The translations under genes were made by a program, and so were the position numbers. Below are positions 7,858 to 15,020 of a DNA stretch of 64,000 bases, piece after piece (positions within the stretch are counted from its first letter, which is position 1; the number at the start of each line of letters is the position of its first letter). Below the pieces are notes generated by a model. That model made no database searches. It saw nothing but the letters and a program-made list of their open reading frames with translations, and had not been told where the DNA came from. The DNA comes from Candidatus Neomarinimicrobiota bacterium (GTDB lineage Bacteria > Fidelibacterota > JAANXI01): positions 66,112-130,111 of the forward strand of contig JAIPJS010000005.1 of NCBI GenBank assembly GCA_021734025.1. The letters run 5' to 3'.

Positions 7858-9177
7858 TTATTTATCCTGTAAGATCTGAAACTGTGGGTAGGCTTCCATC
7901 CCGTGCTCGCCTACATCCAGGCCTTCGCGTTCTTCGTCCTCCCCGACACGGAGTCCCATACTCATTTTAATGCCAAGGAAAAAGAGGTAGGCCAGTCCAA
8001 AGGAAAAGACACCGTAAGCAATCACCCCCACGAACTGCATGCCCAGTTGTCCGATTCCAGCCATATCACCAAAAATGCCAACCGCCAGGGTACCCCAGAT
8101 CCCGCACACCAGATGCACTGAGACGGCACCCACGGGATCGTCGATTTGAATCTTGTCGAAGAACACCACTGAGAACACCACAATCGCTCCGGCGATGAGC
8201 CCAATTATTATGGCCGAACCCATCCACATCTGATCCGCGCCGGCGGTGATGCCTACCAGCCCGGCCAGTATGCCGTTCAACGCCATAGACAGATCGGGCT
8301 TTTTGCTGACGAACCAGGACGTAAACATGGCGCCCAGGCCTCCTGCGGCGGCCGCGATGCTGGTGGTCATCAGGGTACGCGACACGGCGGCCGCGTCGGC
8401 GCTTAGCACCGAGCCCCCGTTGAATCCGAACCAGCCCAGCCACAGCAAGAAGACGCCGATGGCGGCCAGGGGCATATTGTGACCGGGAATAGGCCTGATG
8501 CGACCCTTCACGTATTTACCCAGGCGGGGTCCCAGCAGCATTGCGCCGGCGAGTGCTCCCCAACCTCCCACGCTGTGTACCAGGGTGGATCCCGCGAAGT
8601 CATAGAAGCCCAGGGCATCTAACCAGCCTCCGCCCCACTTCCACGAACCGGCGATGGTGTAGACCAGTGAGACGTACAAGGTGGTGAAGACCATGAAACT
8701 GGACAGTTTGATACGTCCGGCCACCGCCCCGGACACGATGGTACCGGCTGTGGCGGCAAACATGGCCTGGAACAGGAAATCCGTGTAATAGGTATAGCCT
8801 GTACTATATGCCGAAGTGCCCCCGCCCGCCGGAAGTGGAATTCCCAAACCGGCGATCCCTATAATTCCATTGAATTCGCCGGGATACATGAGGTTAAACC
8901 CAACGAGAGCGTAGGTAATTATCCCCGCACACACGATGAAGGTGTTCTTAAACAGGATGTTGACCGTGTTTTTGGACTGGGTTAATCCCGATTCCAGGGT
9001 GGCGAATCCCAGGTGCATGATAAACACCAGGGCCGACGCAATTATTATCCAGAGGTTGTTTACGGTGAACATTTCCAAAGAAACATCACCTTCGCCGGCC
9101 CATACAGGCCCGGCGGCCAGGAGCAGTATCAGTCCGAAGACCTTTCCAAAGAATGATATATCCGTTTTTGTTTTCAA
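7858..9177 (-). CDS. amtB: Ammonium transporter AmtB
   Basis: A trimeric inner-membrane channel for ammonium/ammonia. After a cleavable signal peptide ending PVWAGEG there are eleven predicted membrane helices. The twin-histidine pore is visible as GSTLVHSVGG and VSVHLVCGIWG. The cytosolic tail ends EGLDVGEHGMEAYPQF, the conserved GlnK-docking segment. The start is TTG at 9177 with GGAGG six bases upstream; no ATG fits the signal peptide better. It lies between the porin gene and glnK, so uptake and its regulator are co-transcribed. Confidence 0.95.
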   Translation of the reverse strand: MKTKTDISFFGKVFGLILLLAAGPVWAGEGDVSLEMFTVNNLWIIIASALVFIMHLGFATLESGLTQSKNTVNILFKNTFIVCAGIITYALVGFNLMYPGEFNGIIGIAGLGIPLPAGGGTSAYSTGYTYYTDFLFQAMFAATAGTIVSGAVAGRIKLSSFMVFTTLYVSLVYTIAGSWKWGGGWLDALGFYDFAGSTLVHSVGGWGALAGAMLLGPRLGKYVKGRIRPIPGHNMPLAAIGVFLLWLGWFGFNGGSVLSADAAAVSRTLMTTSIAAAAGGLGAMFTSWFVSKKPDLSMALNGILAGLVGITAGADQMWMGSAIIIGLIAGAIVVFSVVFFDKIQIDDPVGAVSVHLVCGIWGTLAVGIFGDMAGIGQLGMQFVGVIAYGVFSFGLAYLFFLGIKMSMGLRVGEDEEREGLDVGEHGMEAYPQFQILQDK

Positions 9178-9227
9178 TTGATTCCTCCGTTTGCTTCGTA
9201 CTTTAGTGTCACCAACGTTATTGATTC

Positions 9228-9935
9228 CTACAGACTCAAACCGAAATACAGCCAGTTCACCTCCATGTCCGGATTGATGACATAACTTGCGAAATAGGAT
9301 CCCCTGGACGCAGAGAGTCCGACCTGGACCGGCGCAAACTCACCATCTGTGGTGTAGACGCCGTTTCCGAGGCCAACCACCAGTCCGGATGACACATCGC
9401 CTTCTTCATAGAAATCGTAGGAACCTTCGATATAGATGGAGTTATCATCGTCACCGAAGACGTTCACACCGGCGGCGACCCCGAAATCACCGAACGCTCC
9501 GGAGCCGAGGACTTCAACAATGTGTCCAGTTGCATCCGGATCGAATTCGAAGAATCCGTAGGTGCCGTCCGCCCCCGGCAGTGCCGGGAAAAAGTAATCC
9601 GTCAGCGTGACACCGAAATCGCCAACCCTGTAACTCGCATACAGATCGTTCTCATTTGCTCCCGGCGACGACAGACTCCAGGATGACCAGGCGCCAACTT
9701 CGAGGTTGCCTGCAGCGTAGCCAATCCACGGCTGGACGGCGGCGCTGCTTCCGAAATCCACACCGCGCCAGACGTACCGGCTCACCACGTCCGCGCCGAG
9801 ATCCAGCTGGGCAGACACACTATTTGCGCTGAACATCACTGCCAGCGCCAATAATACACCTGCCCATGGACGGCCAGACCGGATTCCGCCGGTTCTTCTA
9901 TTTGTTGACTCTGTTGATGGTTTCTGTTCTTTCAT
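9228..9935 (-). CDS. TorF/Gcw_chp-type putative outer-membrane porin
   Basis: After a long N-terminal arm and a signal peptide (LLALAVMFSANSVSAQ) the mature protein begins LDLGADVVSRYVWRGVDFG, the start of the Gcw_chp family of small outer-membrane beta-barrels. Alternating amphipathic strands follow, and the protein ends with aromatic-rich WLYFGLSL, typical for barrel insertion. AAGGAGAG before ATG 9935 fixes the start. It is the first gene of the porin-amtB-glnK transcript, so it is likely a nitrogen-starvation porin that supplies ammonium to AmtB. That role is inferred from context. Confidence 0.75.
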   Translation of the reverse strand: MKEQKPSTESTNRRTGGIRSGRPWAGVLLALAVMFSANSVSAQLDLGADVVSRYVWRGVDFGSSAAVQPWIGYAAGNLEVGAWSSWSLSSPGANENDLYASYRVGDFGVTLTDYFFPALPGADGTYGFFEFDPDATGHIVEVLGSGAFGDFGVAAGVNVFGDDDNSIYIEGSYDFYEEGDVSSGLVVGLGNGVYTTDGEFAPVQVGLSASRGSYFASYVINPDMEVNWLYFGLSL

Positions 9936-10006
9936 CTTGTCTCTCCTTTTTTTATAGTGCCAGATGTTGGTCGTGTATCCCACTGAATTAATGGAACAAC
10001 AGAAAC

Positions 10007-10033
10007 TTAAACGGCGGATATTTTACCGTTTAA
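10007..10033. promoter_or_regulatory. Inverted repeat in the ammonium-operon leader
   Basis: TTAAACGG (10007-10014) and CCGTTTAA (10026-10033) form perfect 8-bp arms around an 11-base AT-rich spacer. The site lies between the predicted transcription start (about 10052) and the porin start (9935), so it could be a leader-RNA hairpin or a repressor site. No regulator is identified. Confidence 0.35.
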
Positions 10034-10062
10034 AGCAAAATAACCGCCAAAAAGTTATTATC

Positions 10063-10078
10063 AGCTTTCAAAGTGCCA
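10063..10078 (-). promoter_or_regulatory. Sigma-54-type promoter of the porin-amtB-glnK operon
   Basis: On the minus strand this reads TGGCACTTTGAAAGCT. It has a perfect TGGCAC -24 box and GC at the -12 position with the exact invariant spacing. The expected transcription start is near 10052, about 117 bases before the porin gene. Control of ammonium uptake by sigma-54 and an NtrC-type activator is well known, which makes this assignment credible. Confidence 0.6.
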
Positions 10079-10310
10079 TTATAACTGACAAAACATCCGT
10101 TTATTGAGCGGTTTTTTCATCAGTCGCCAAAAAACTACTTTCCAAAAATTTACTAGTCAAGCTTTTTTCGATAAAAAAAGACCATATGAATACTATTTAC
10201 ATATAACTATGGACAATTATTAATAATAATGATGTATTAATGGACAAATGACATTCCATTGTACGAGAAACATATTATTGCATAGAATGAAACGGTATTG
10301 GGTGCTACAG

Positions 10311-10346
10311 AGGAGGTTTTAAATGCGATACCTGATAAAAGAGTGA
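10311..10346 (+). other. Perfect Shine-Dalgarno followed by a seven-codon open frame
   Basis: AGGAGGT at 10311-10317 is followed after five bases by ATG (10323), six sense codons (product MRYLIKE) and TGA at 10344-10346. No gene lies downstream on this strand, so it is either a leader-peptide relic, an unannotated micropeptide or the stub of a lost gene. The surrounding 10080-10580 stretch is AT-rich and shows no other coding signal. Confidence 0.35.
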
Positions 10347-10582
10347 GTTACCTATTGAACTGAATCAGTAGTGACCCATTAAATTTTCATTAATTGGTAT
10401 AACATACTGATATAAAGTAACTTATAAAGAATAGATCATTTTTCGATTCGAAATCCAAATCAGTCTTTTACCGACTGTAAGTTCAATATTATCAATAAAT
10501 ATATTTTTCATTTTTTGCTTAACGAGACAGTAGTGGAACTGAATAATAATTATAAACCGGAGGAGGGAAACTAATATCCGGT

Positions 10583-10644
10583 AGACAACAAACAACTAAC
10601 CACGAACAACGAACTAAAAACAACCGCTAAAGCGGTGACAACCA
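10583..10644. repeat. Intergenic repeat related to the 5.7-5.8 kb element
   Basis: An AACAACNAAC-type low-complexity run ends in ACAACCGCTAAAGCGGTGACAA (key palindrome CCGCTAAAGCGG at 10624-10635), matching the end of the element at 5773-5827. It lies in the otherwise featureless gap between the porin promoter and the phosphatase gene. Confidence 0.5.
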
Positions 10645-10687
10645 GCAGGAACAACGTGTTTACTTGCACGCTGATTCTTACCAAAAC

Positions 10688-11005
10688 TCAGTCTAAATAC
10701 GGCTCCACTTTCTCTTTGAGCAGAGATTTGAGTTCCGGATCGTCGCGGAGGTAGATATCAGGGATGCCGAGCATGTGGACTTTTAGGTCCGGGTAGATGT
10801 CCGGGAACTGCTGCTTCAGGAATTGCCGGTGGCGCTCTTCCATCACAAAAACCTGATCCGCCCAGCGAAGTTTTTCAGGTGTGACCGCATCCTGCCCGGT
10901 CGCAATCATACCGACATAATCCGTGGAATACCCCATGTCGCGGAAGAGCGCAGCCCCGGTGGGACTGCGCTGCATAGCCGCGGTGCACATAAACAGAAGA
11001 TTCAT
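10688..11005 (-). CDS. Small predicted protein tyrosine phosphatase-like protein
   Basis: A 105-residue cytosolic protein whose N terminus MNLLFMCTAAMQRSPTGAAL carries the C-X5-R-S phosphate loop of low-molecular-weight phosphatases, with C8 as the expected nucleophile and R14 binding phosphate. It belongs to the short COG4551-like group of predicted protein tyrosine phosphatases; the aspartate acid is not obvious (candidates in the FPDIYPDLK or IPDIYLRDDP segments). ATG 11005 is chosen because it aligns with the family start and lies four bases after the stop of the aldo/keto reductase gene. The longer frame from 11068 would overlap that gene. Substrates are unknown. Confidence 0.75.
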   Translation of the reverse strand: MNLLFMCTAAMQRSPTGAALFRDMGYSTDYVGMIATGQDAVTPEKLRWADQVFVMEERHRQFLKQQFPDIYPDLKVHMLGIPDIYLRDDPELKSLLKEKVEPYLD

Positions 11006-11009
11006 CACT

Positions 11010-12101
11010 CTAAGAATCGAACTCTTGTTTCTTAAACCGGAGATCTTCCCAGGCTTCGTCACGCTCATACATCTCCGGATTCAGCACCTTGTTCCGCGGA
11101 TCCTCGCCTTCGTTGAGCTGGCGCACCATCCACTTGGGATACGGTGTTCTTGTATCGGATACATCATCAAGGAGCCGCAAATCCTCGTCGGTCAGTTCCA
11201 GATCCACGGATTTGATATTGTCTTCCAGATGATCCAACGTCCGCGCCGCAATAAGTACGCTGCTTACAGCCGGACGCGAAAGCGTCCACGCCAGCGCGAC
11301 CCGTGCCGGACTTGCATTGTGGCGTTTTCCGACCGTTCGGAGCGCATCGATGATCTCAAATCCCTGCTCCGAATCCAGCGGCACGAATTGTCCTGCATCG
11401 GCAAACCGGGAATTTTCCGGCGGCGGATTGTCGCGATCGTACTTTCCGGTTAGAAATCCGCCGGCCAGGGGACTCCAAGCGAGAATCCCGAGGTCGTGAT
11501 ATTCTGCCAGAGAAATAAATTCGGTCTCCAGTCCGCGTCCTGCCAGACTGTAGTACATCTGCGCGGTGACGAATTTTTCCAGGCCCTCCTTTTCCTGGAT
11601 GCCCAGCGCCGTCGCCGCCTGCCAGGCGAGATAGTTACTGAGCCCGATATACCGCACCTTCCCCTGGCGCACCAGATCATCCAGGGTTCGGAGCGTCTCC
11701 TCCAGCGGAGTATGGTAATCCCATCCGTGCATCTGGTAGAGATCGATGTAATCGGTCTGCAGCCGCTTCAGGCTGGCGTTAATCTCCCGCATAATGTTAA
11801 CGCGAGTGGCGCCGCTGTGGTTAAAATTTTCGTCGCTCATGGGCAGACGAGCTTTGGTCGCCAGCACCAGGTCCTCGCGCTTTCCTTTAATAGCATTTCC
11901 TACCAGTGTCTCGCTCTCACCGCGACTGTAGACGTCGGCAGTATCGATAAAATTGATGCCGTGGTCCAGGGCGAAGTCAACCATCTCGTTGGTCTCTTTT
12001 TGACCGAGATTTCCCACGTTCATCCCTTTGCCAAATTGCATGGTGCCGAGACCCACTTCGCTAACGATGAGGCCCGTGTTGCCAAGTTTCCGATACTTCA
12101 T
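11010..12101 (-). CDS. Aldo/keto reductase
   Basis: An NADPH-dependent (beta/alpha)8-barrel oxidoreductase. It starts MKYRKLGNTGLIVSEVGLGTM, the standard AKR opening. The catalytic tetrad is visible as D and Y in NFIDTADVYSRGESE, K in LVLATKAR and H in DLYQMHGWD, and a cofactor site lies near the C terminus (SSVLIAARTLDHLEDN). The length is normal. AAAGGAGG before ATG 12101 sets the start. It is most similar in pattern to the AKR11/12 general stress type. It is followed by the phosphatase gene four bases away, so the two probably share an mRNA. Confidence 0.92.
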   Translation of the reverse strand: MKYRKLGNTGLIVSEVGLGTMQFGKGMNVGNLGQKETNEMVDFALDHGINFIDTADVYSRGESETLVGNAIKGKREDLVLATKARLPMSDENFNHSGATRVNIMREINASLKRLQTDYIDLYQMHGWDYHTPLEETLRTLDDLVRQGKVRYIGLSNYLAWQAATALGIQEKEGLEKFVTAQMYYSLAGRGLETEFISLAEYHDLGILAWSPLAGGFLTGKYDRDNPPPENSRFADAGQFVPLDSEQGFEIIDALRTVGKRHNASPARVALAWTLSRPAVSSVLIAARTLDHLEDNIKSVDLELTDEDLRLLDDVSDTRTPYPKWMVRQLNEGEDPRNKVLNPEMYERDEAWEDLRFKKQEFDS

Positions 12102-12125
12102 AATTATACCTCCTTTAGATAGAAG

Positions 12126-12346
12126 AATAGCACGCAGATGAACGCAGAAACAACGGATCGCAGATAAAGAAATAAACTTAAGCCGCCAAGATACGCGAAT
12201 TGACACGAATAAAAACACCAATTAATTGTATCATTTTTTACAAAGAGTTTTCTTGGCGGTTATTGGCGTTTCTTCGCGGCCTTCTGGCTTTTAGCTGTTT
12301 TTAAATCTGCGGATATCTGCTTAATCAGCGTCATCTGCGTGCTATT
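12126..12346. repeat. Intergenic element with 16-bp terminal inverted repeats
   Basis: The two ends are exact complements: AATAGCACGCAGATGA at 12126-12141 and its reverse complement at 12331-12346. Inner parts also pair imperfectly (CGCAGAT-type and CCGCCAAGA/CGCGAA-type blocks on both sides), so the whole 221 bases can fold into one long hairpin. It has no coding capacity and fills the gap between two same-direction genes. It looks like a MITE-like or extragenic palindromic element. Confidence 0.65.
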
Positions 12347-12355
12347 TCATCGTAT

Positions 12356-12931
12356 TTACCCGAAGTACTCCGGAGCGTTACCGGGCTTCCACTTGATATT
12401 GCAGCCGACCGACGGGGCTTGCTCTTCCGGAATCCCCTCACCGGCCAGCATCTTGTTCACAGCCGCCGTGAGGTCCGCTCCGGTCGGCTCCACGCCGTTC
12501 CCGGGACGGCTGTCATCGAACTGTCCCCGGTAAACCAGTTCATGATCCGGGTTAAAAAGATAGATATCCGGGGTGCAGGCCGCCCTATATGCTTTTGCCA
12601 CTTCCTGGGATTCGTCGTAGAGATACGGAAAATCCAGGTCGTGTTTTTCGGCGAATTGCTTCATCTTCTCTGGCGAGTCGTCAGGGTATTCTTCGACATT
12701 ATTGGAGCTGATCCCGACTACGTGCACGCCATTTTCCCGATACTCTTTGGTGCGCTCCGAAAGTTTCTCAACAATATTTTTTACATAGGGACAGTGATTG
12801 CACATAAAAATCACCAACACCGGATCACCCTCAAATTCATCACTTGAGACTGTGTTGCCCTCATAATCCGGAAGCTCAAAGGGCGGCAGTTTCGTGCCCA
12901 ACTTCAACATGGTTGATGGTACGGATGTCAT
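12356..12931 (-). CDS. Thioredoxin-like/peroxiredoxin-like protein (CNHCP type)
   Basis: A 191-residue thioredoxin-fold protein of the AhpC/TSA-like group. The redox motif is CNHCPYV (residues about 44-50) after the strand PVLVIFM. A further conserved region runs from PYLYDESQEVAKAYRAACTPDIYLF to HELVYRGQFDDSRPG, and a late cysteine lies in SVGCNIKWK. No signal peptide is seen, so it is cytosolic. The likely role is thiol-disulfide or peroxide metabolism; the substrate is unknown. AAGGAGGG five bases before ATG 12931 supports the start. The repeat element follows its stop directly. Confidence 0.85.
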   Translation of the reverse strand: MTSVPSTMLKLGTKLPPFELPDYEGNTVSSDEFEGDPVLVIFMCNHCPYVKNIVEKLSERTKEYRENGVHVVGISSNNVEEYPDDSPEKMKQFAEKHDLDFPYLYDESQEVAKAYRAACTPDIYLFNPDHELVYRGQFDDSRPGNGVEPTGADLTAAVNKMLAGEGIPEEQAPSVGCNIKWKPGNAPEYFG

Positions 12932-13382
12932 ACTTTCCCTCCTTCATCTTCAAGTTTCATCTCACTTCAACTTTTAAAGCTTCGAATTTTTTGTGTCAAA
13001 TGCAATTCTCCTAACTGCCGTGTTATCGAGTTCATGTGTTTCCCAGGGGGATCCCTTTGGGGCAAGTGGTTAAATAAAACCAATGATTTTCCTTAGCCCC
13101 GTGCGAATACATTGCGTATCGCAACTTACGTAACAAAAATGTTCTTCGTCGGTTAGTCGGTTATTAGTTGTTAGAGAAAAATTGCTACCTGGAATATACC
13201 GTCTACTGAGGCCCCCCGACATTCATTCCACATCAAACAAAGAACCACCTACAACAAACATATTTTCGGTCTCCGGCCTCCGTCCCCTTGGTTTCTATAT
13301 CTAACAATTGGCGTTCATACCCGTTTATTTGCGTAATTGTGGTCCAATTTTCACCGATTTGATAAAAAACAACCCATTTCGC
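12932..13382. other. Long intergenic stretch without a gene
   Basis: Between the thioredoxin-like gene and the cold-shock promoter I see no credible coding frame. It contains a short G/C hairpin-like segment near 13044-13062 and GTTAGT/GTTGTTAG low-complexity tracts at 13141-13172 of the same style as those at 5.7 and 48.4 kb. Confidence 0.5.
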
Positions 13383-13411
13383 TTGACAAAGCCACGGAGT
13401 TATGGTATTCT
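13383..13411 (+). promoter_or_regulatory. Sigma-70-type promoter of the cold-shock gene
   Basis: TTGACA (13383-13388) and TATTCT (13406-13411) are 17 bases apart, a near-consensus vegetative promoter. Transcription from about 13418 would give a leader of roughly 110 bases before the csp start, similar to the long regulatory leaders of cspA-type mRNAs. Confidence 0.7.
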
Positions 13412-13530
13412 TGCGTTGCAAGTGGCAGTAGTAGTTCGAAAGAAAGAAGTTCCGCATTCCGGAATTATGTTTTTGATTAGAAGCTCTGCCCGAAATAAGA
13501 GACACAACGCAACAAACAAAGGAGTTACCA

Positions 13531-13743
13531 ATGGCAGAGCTGACAGAAGGCACTGTAAAATGGTTTAACAATGACAAAGGCTTCGGCTTTATCGAACGCG
13601 AAGAAGGCGACGACGTCTTCGTGCATTATAGCGCGATCGAAGGTTCGGGTTTTAAATCGCTGAACGAAGGCGACCGGGTCGAATTCAAAGAGACCTCCGG
13701 ACAAAAAGGCCCACAGGCTGAAAACGTACGGATTGTTCAGTAA
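13531..13743 (+). CDS. Cold-shock domain protein (CspA family)
   Basis: A 70-residue single cold-shock domain. RNP1 is KGFGFIER and RNP2 is DVFVHYSAI; the N terminus [13 protein letters not shown] is also family-typical. It binds single-stranded RNA/DNA and acts as an RNA chaperone in the cytosol. AAAGGAG precedes ATG 13531. It has its own strong promoter, a long leader and a strong terminator, so it is a monocistronic gene. A second, longer csp gene lies at 23817-24050. Confidence 0.95.
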   Translation: MAELTEGTVKWFNNDKGFGFIEREEGDDVFVHYSAIEGSGFKSLNEGDRVEFKETSGQKGPQAENVRIVQ

Positions 13744-13767
13744 CGAATAATCCAGACGTAATCTATC

Positions 13768-13802
13768 AAACGCCCCCGGGGAAAACCCCGGGGGCGTTTT
13801 TT
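13768..13802 (+). terminator. Strong Rho-independent terminator after csp
   Basis: A 14-bp perfect stem (13768-13781 with 13786-13799) with an AAAA loop ends in a run of six T (13797-13802). Confidence 0.95.
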
Positions 13803-13825
13803 ATTTACACGCACCTAAAAAAACA

Positions 13826-13932
13826 CAACTCACCCCTTAATCCCCTCTCTTCAAAGAGAAGGGAAACAGAACTTTATTCAACCCGCGTCCCCTTTCTCTT
13901 TGGAAAAGAAAGGAGACAGGTGATTGAGCGGT
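13826..13932. repeat. Pair of inverted CCCCTTTCTCTT-type repeats
   Basis: Two related blocks face each other: 13826-13864 (CCCCTTAATCCCCTCTCTTC, then CAAAGAGAAGGG) and 13889-13932 (CCCCTTTCTCTTTGG, then AGAAAGGAGACAGGTGATTG). Each block can also fold on itself. No coding frame uses this stretch. It appears to be another class of dispersed extragenic palindrome. Confidence 0.5.
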
Positions 13933-14055
13933 ATTCCGTCTGTTTTTCCTTTTAACCTTATACCAAATTCCCCCCTATACCTCTTTCTGTTCTCAATTGA
14001 CTTTTCTACCGGAAATCATCACATTCAGTAAAGTGAACTAATCCCAGAGAAGTAT

Positions 14056-14301
14056 ATGAGCAAACGCCCCCAACAAGGTGAAACGCCGGAAGGATTTTAT
14101 CTTCGGACAAACCGCTGCATCCTTGATCCAACCGACGGCGAATGTCCAAAAGCCGTGATGGTCAATGGCCGGTTGTTTTGCGGTGTTGTTAGTATTCCGG
14201 TCATGTATCTTGATGACCTGTGTGGTGTTCTCTGGCGTGATGAGCCGCTTGAACAACACCTGGAGAAATACCAGGAATCGGATCTACGGGTTCCGGTATA
14301 A
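14056..14301 (+). CDS. Small hypothetical protein
   Basis: An 81-residue protein starting MSKRPQQGETPEGFYLRTNRC, with three cysteines (in NRCILD, GECPKA and LFCGV) and a C-terminal acidic helix (EPLEQHLEKYQESDLRV). GAGAAG lies a few bases before the ATG. I do not recognise it. The spaced cysteines in the first half could bind a metal, but no classical motif is seen. It is separated by about 110 bases from the CYTH gene in the same direction. Codon choice is similar to its neighbours, so it is probably real. Confidence 0.5.
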   Translation: MSKRPQQGETPEGFYLRTNRCILDPTDGECPKAVMVNGRLFCGVVSIPVMYLDDLCGVLWRDEPLEQHLEKYQESDLRVPV

Positions 14302-14415
14302 TTCGCTTTCCTTACATACTATTATACAAAGAACTCTAAAAAAATCGGCCGGTTACATCCGTCTTCCCAATTTTTCAGTGACGAGTAGGCCGCAATCGTG
14401 TAAATTTAGTCTCCT

Positions 14416-14937
14416 ATGCCCTCCAATATCGAAATAAAAGCGCATATCAGGGACACCGGGTCCCTCGAAAGGAAACTCAGGGAACTGGTGGGCGACCCGG
14501 TGAGTAAATTCACGCAGAAGGATACCTTTTTTAACGCACCATACGGCCGGCTGAAACTTAGGGAATCCCCGGATTCTCCCCCGGAATTGATCTATTACGA
14601 ACGGGATGACACGCCCGATCCGACAGAATCCAGATACAATAGAATGGCTTTGAGTGAAATGAATTATTTCGCGGAAATCCTCTCCGCCTCACTGGGCATC
14701 CGGGGGGTCGTGGAGAAAAAACGGAAGCTCTATCAGTACAAAAACACACGGATTCATCTGGATACCGTAGAAGATCTCGGCACATTTGTGGAGCTGGAAG
14801 TCGAACTCACGGATAACCTGTCCCGGGAAGAGGGACATCAAATGGCCTCCCAGCTGATGGCTTCTCTGGGAATACAGGAAACGGACCTTATCGACAAAGC
14901 CTATATTGATTTGCTTGAAGAACGCCAGAAACAATAA
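14416..14937 (+). CDS. CYTH-domain protein (class IV adenylate cyclase / thiamine-triphosphatase type)
   Basis: A 173-residue single CYTH domain, which binds triphosphorylated substrates in a beta-tunnel with metal ions. The N-terminal signature is NIEIKAH (an ExExK variant in which the first glutamate is replaced). Charged strands follow: KDTFFN, GRLKLRES, VEKKRKLYQYKNTRIHLDTVEDLGTFVELE and DKAYIDLL. CyaB-like cyclases and tripolyphosphatases share this scaffold, so the exact reaction (cAMP synthesis, or hydrolysis of thiamine triphosphate or polyphosphate) cannot be chosen from sequence. No neighbour clarifies it. Confidence 0.85.
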   Translation: MPSNIEIKAHIRDTGSLERKLRELVGDPVSKFTQKDTFFNAPYGRLKLRESPDSPPELIYYERDDTPDPTESRYNRMALSEMNYFAEILSASLGIRGVVEKKRKLYQYKNTRIHLDTVEDLGTFVELEVELTDNLSREEGHQMASQLMASLGIQETDLIDKAYIDLLEERQKQ

Positions 14938-15020
14938 AGTCAGACTGAACGACGCCTTGGAGTTCGATCAATACACCGTAAATTATCGTAAGTATCAGAC
15001 ATAGCGTTGAGGAGTTTATA

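Noticed and set aside
9961-9975. Second TGGCAC close to the porin start on the minus strand
   Set aside because: No GC at the -12 position and it overlaps the ribosome site region.
13233-13577. Minus-strand 114-residue frame over the csp promoter
   Set aside because: It overlaps the promoter, leader and start of csp and shows no protein-like pattern.
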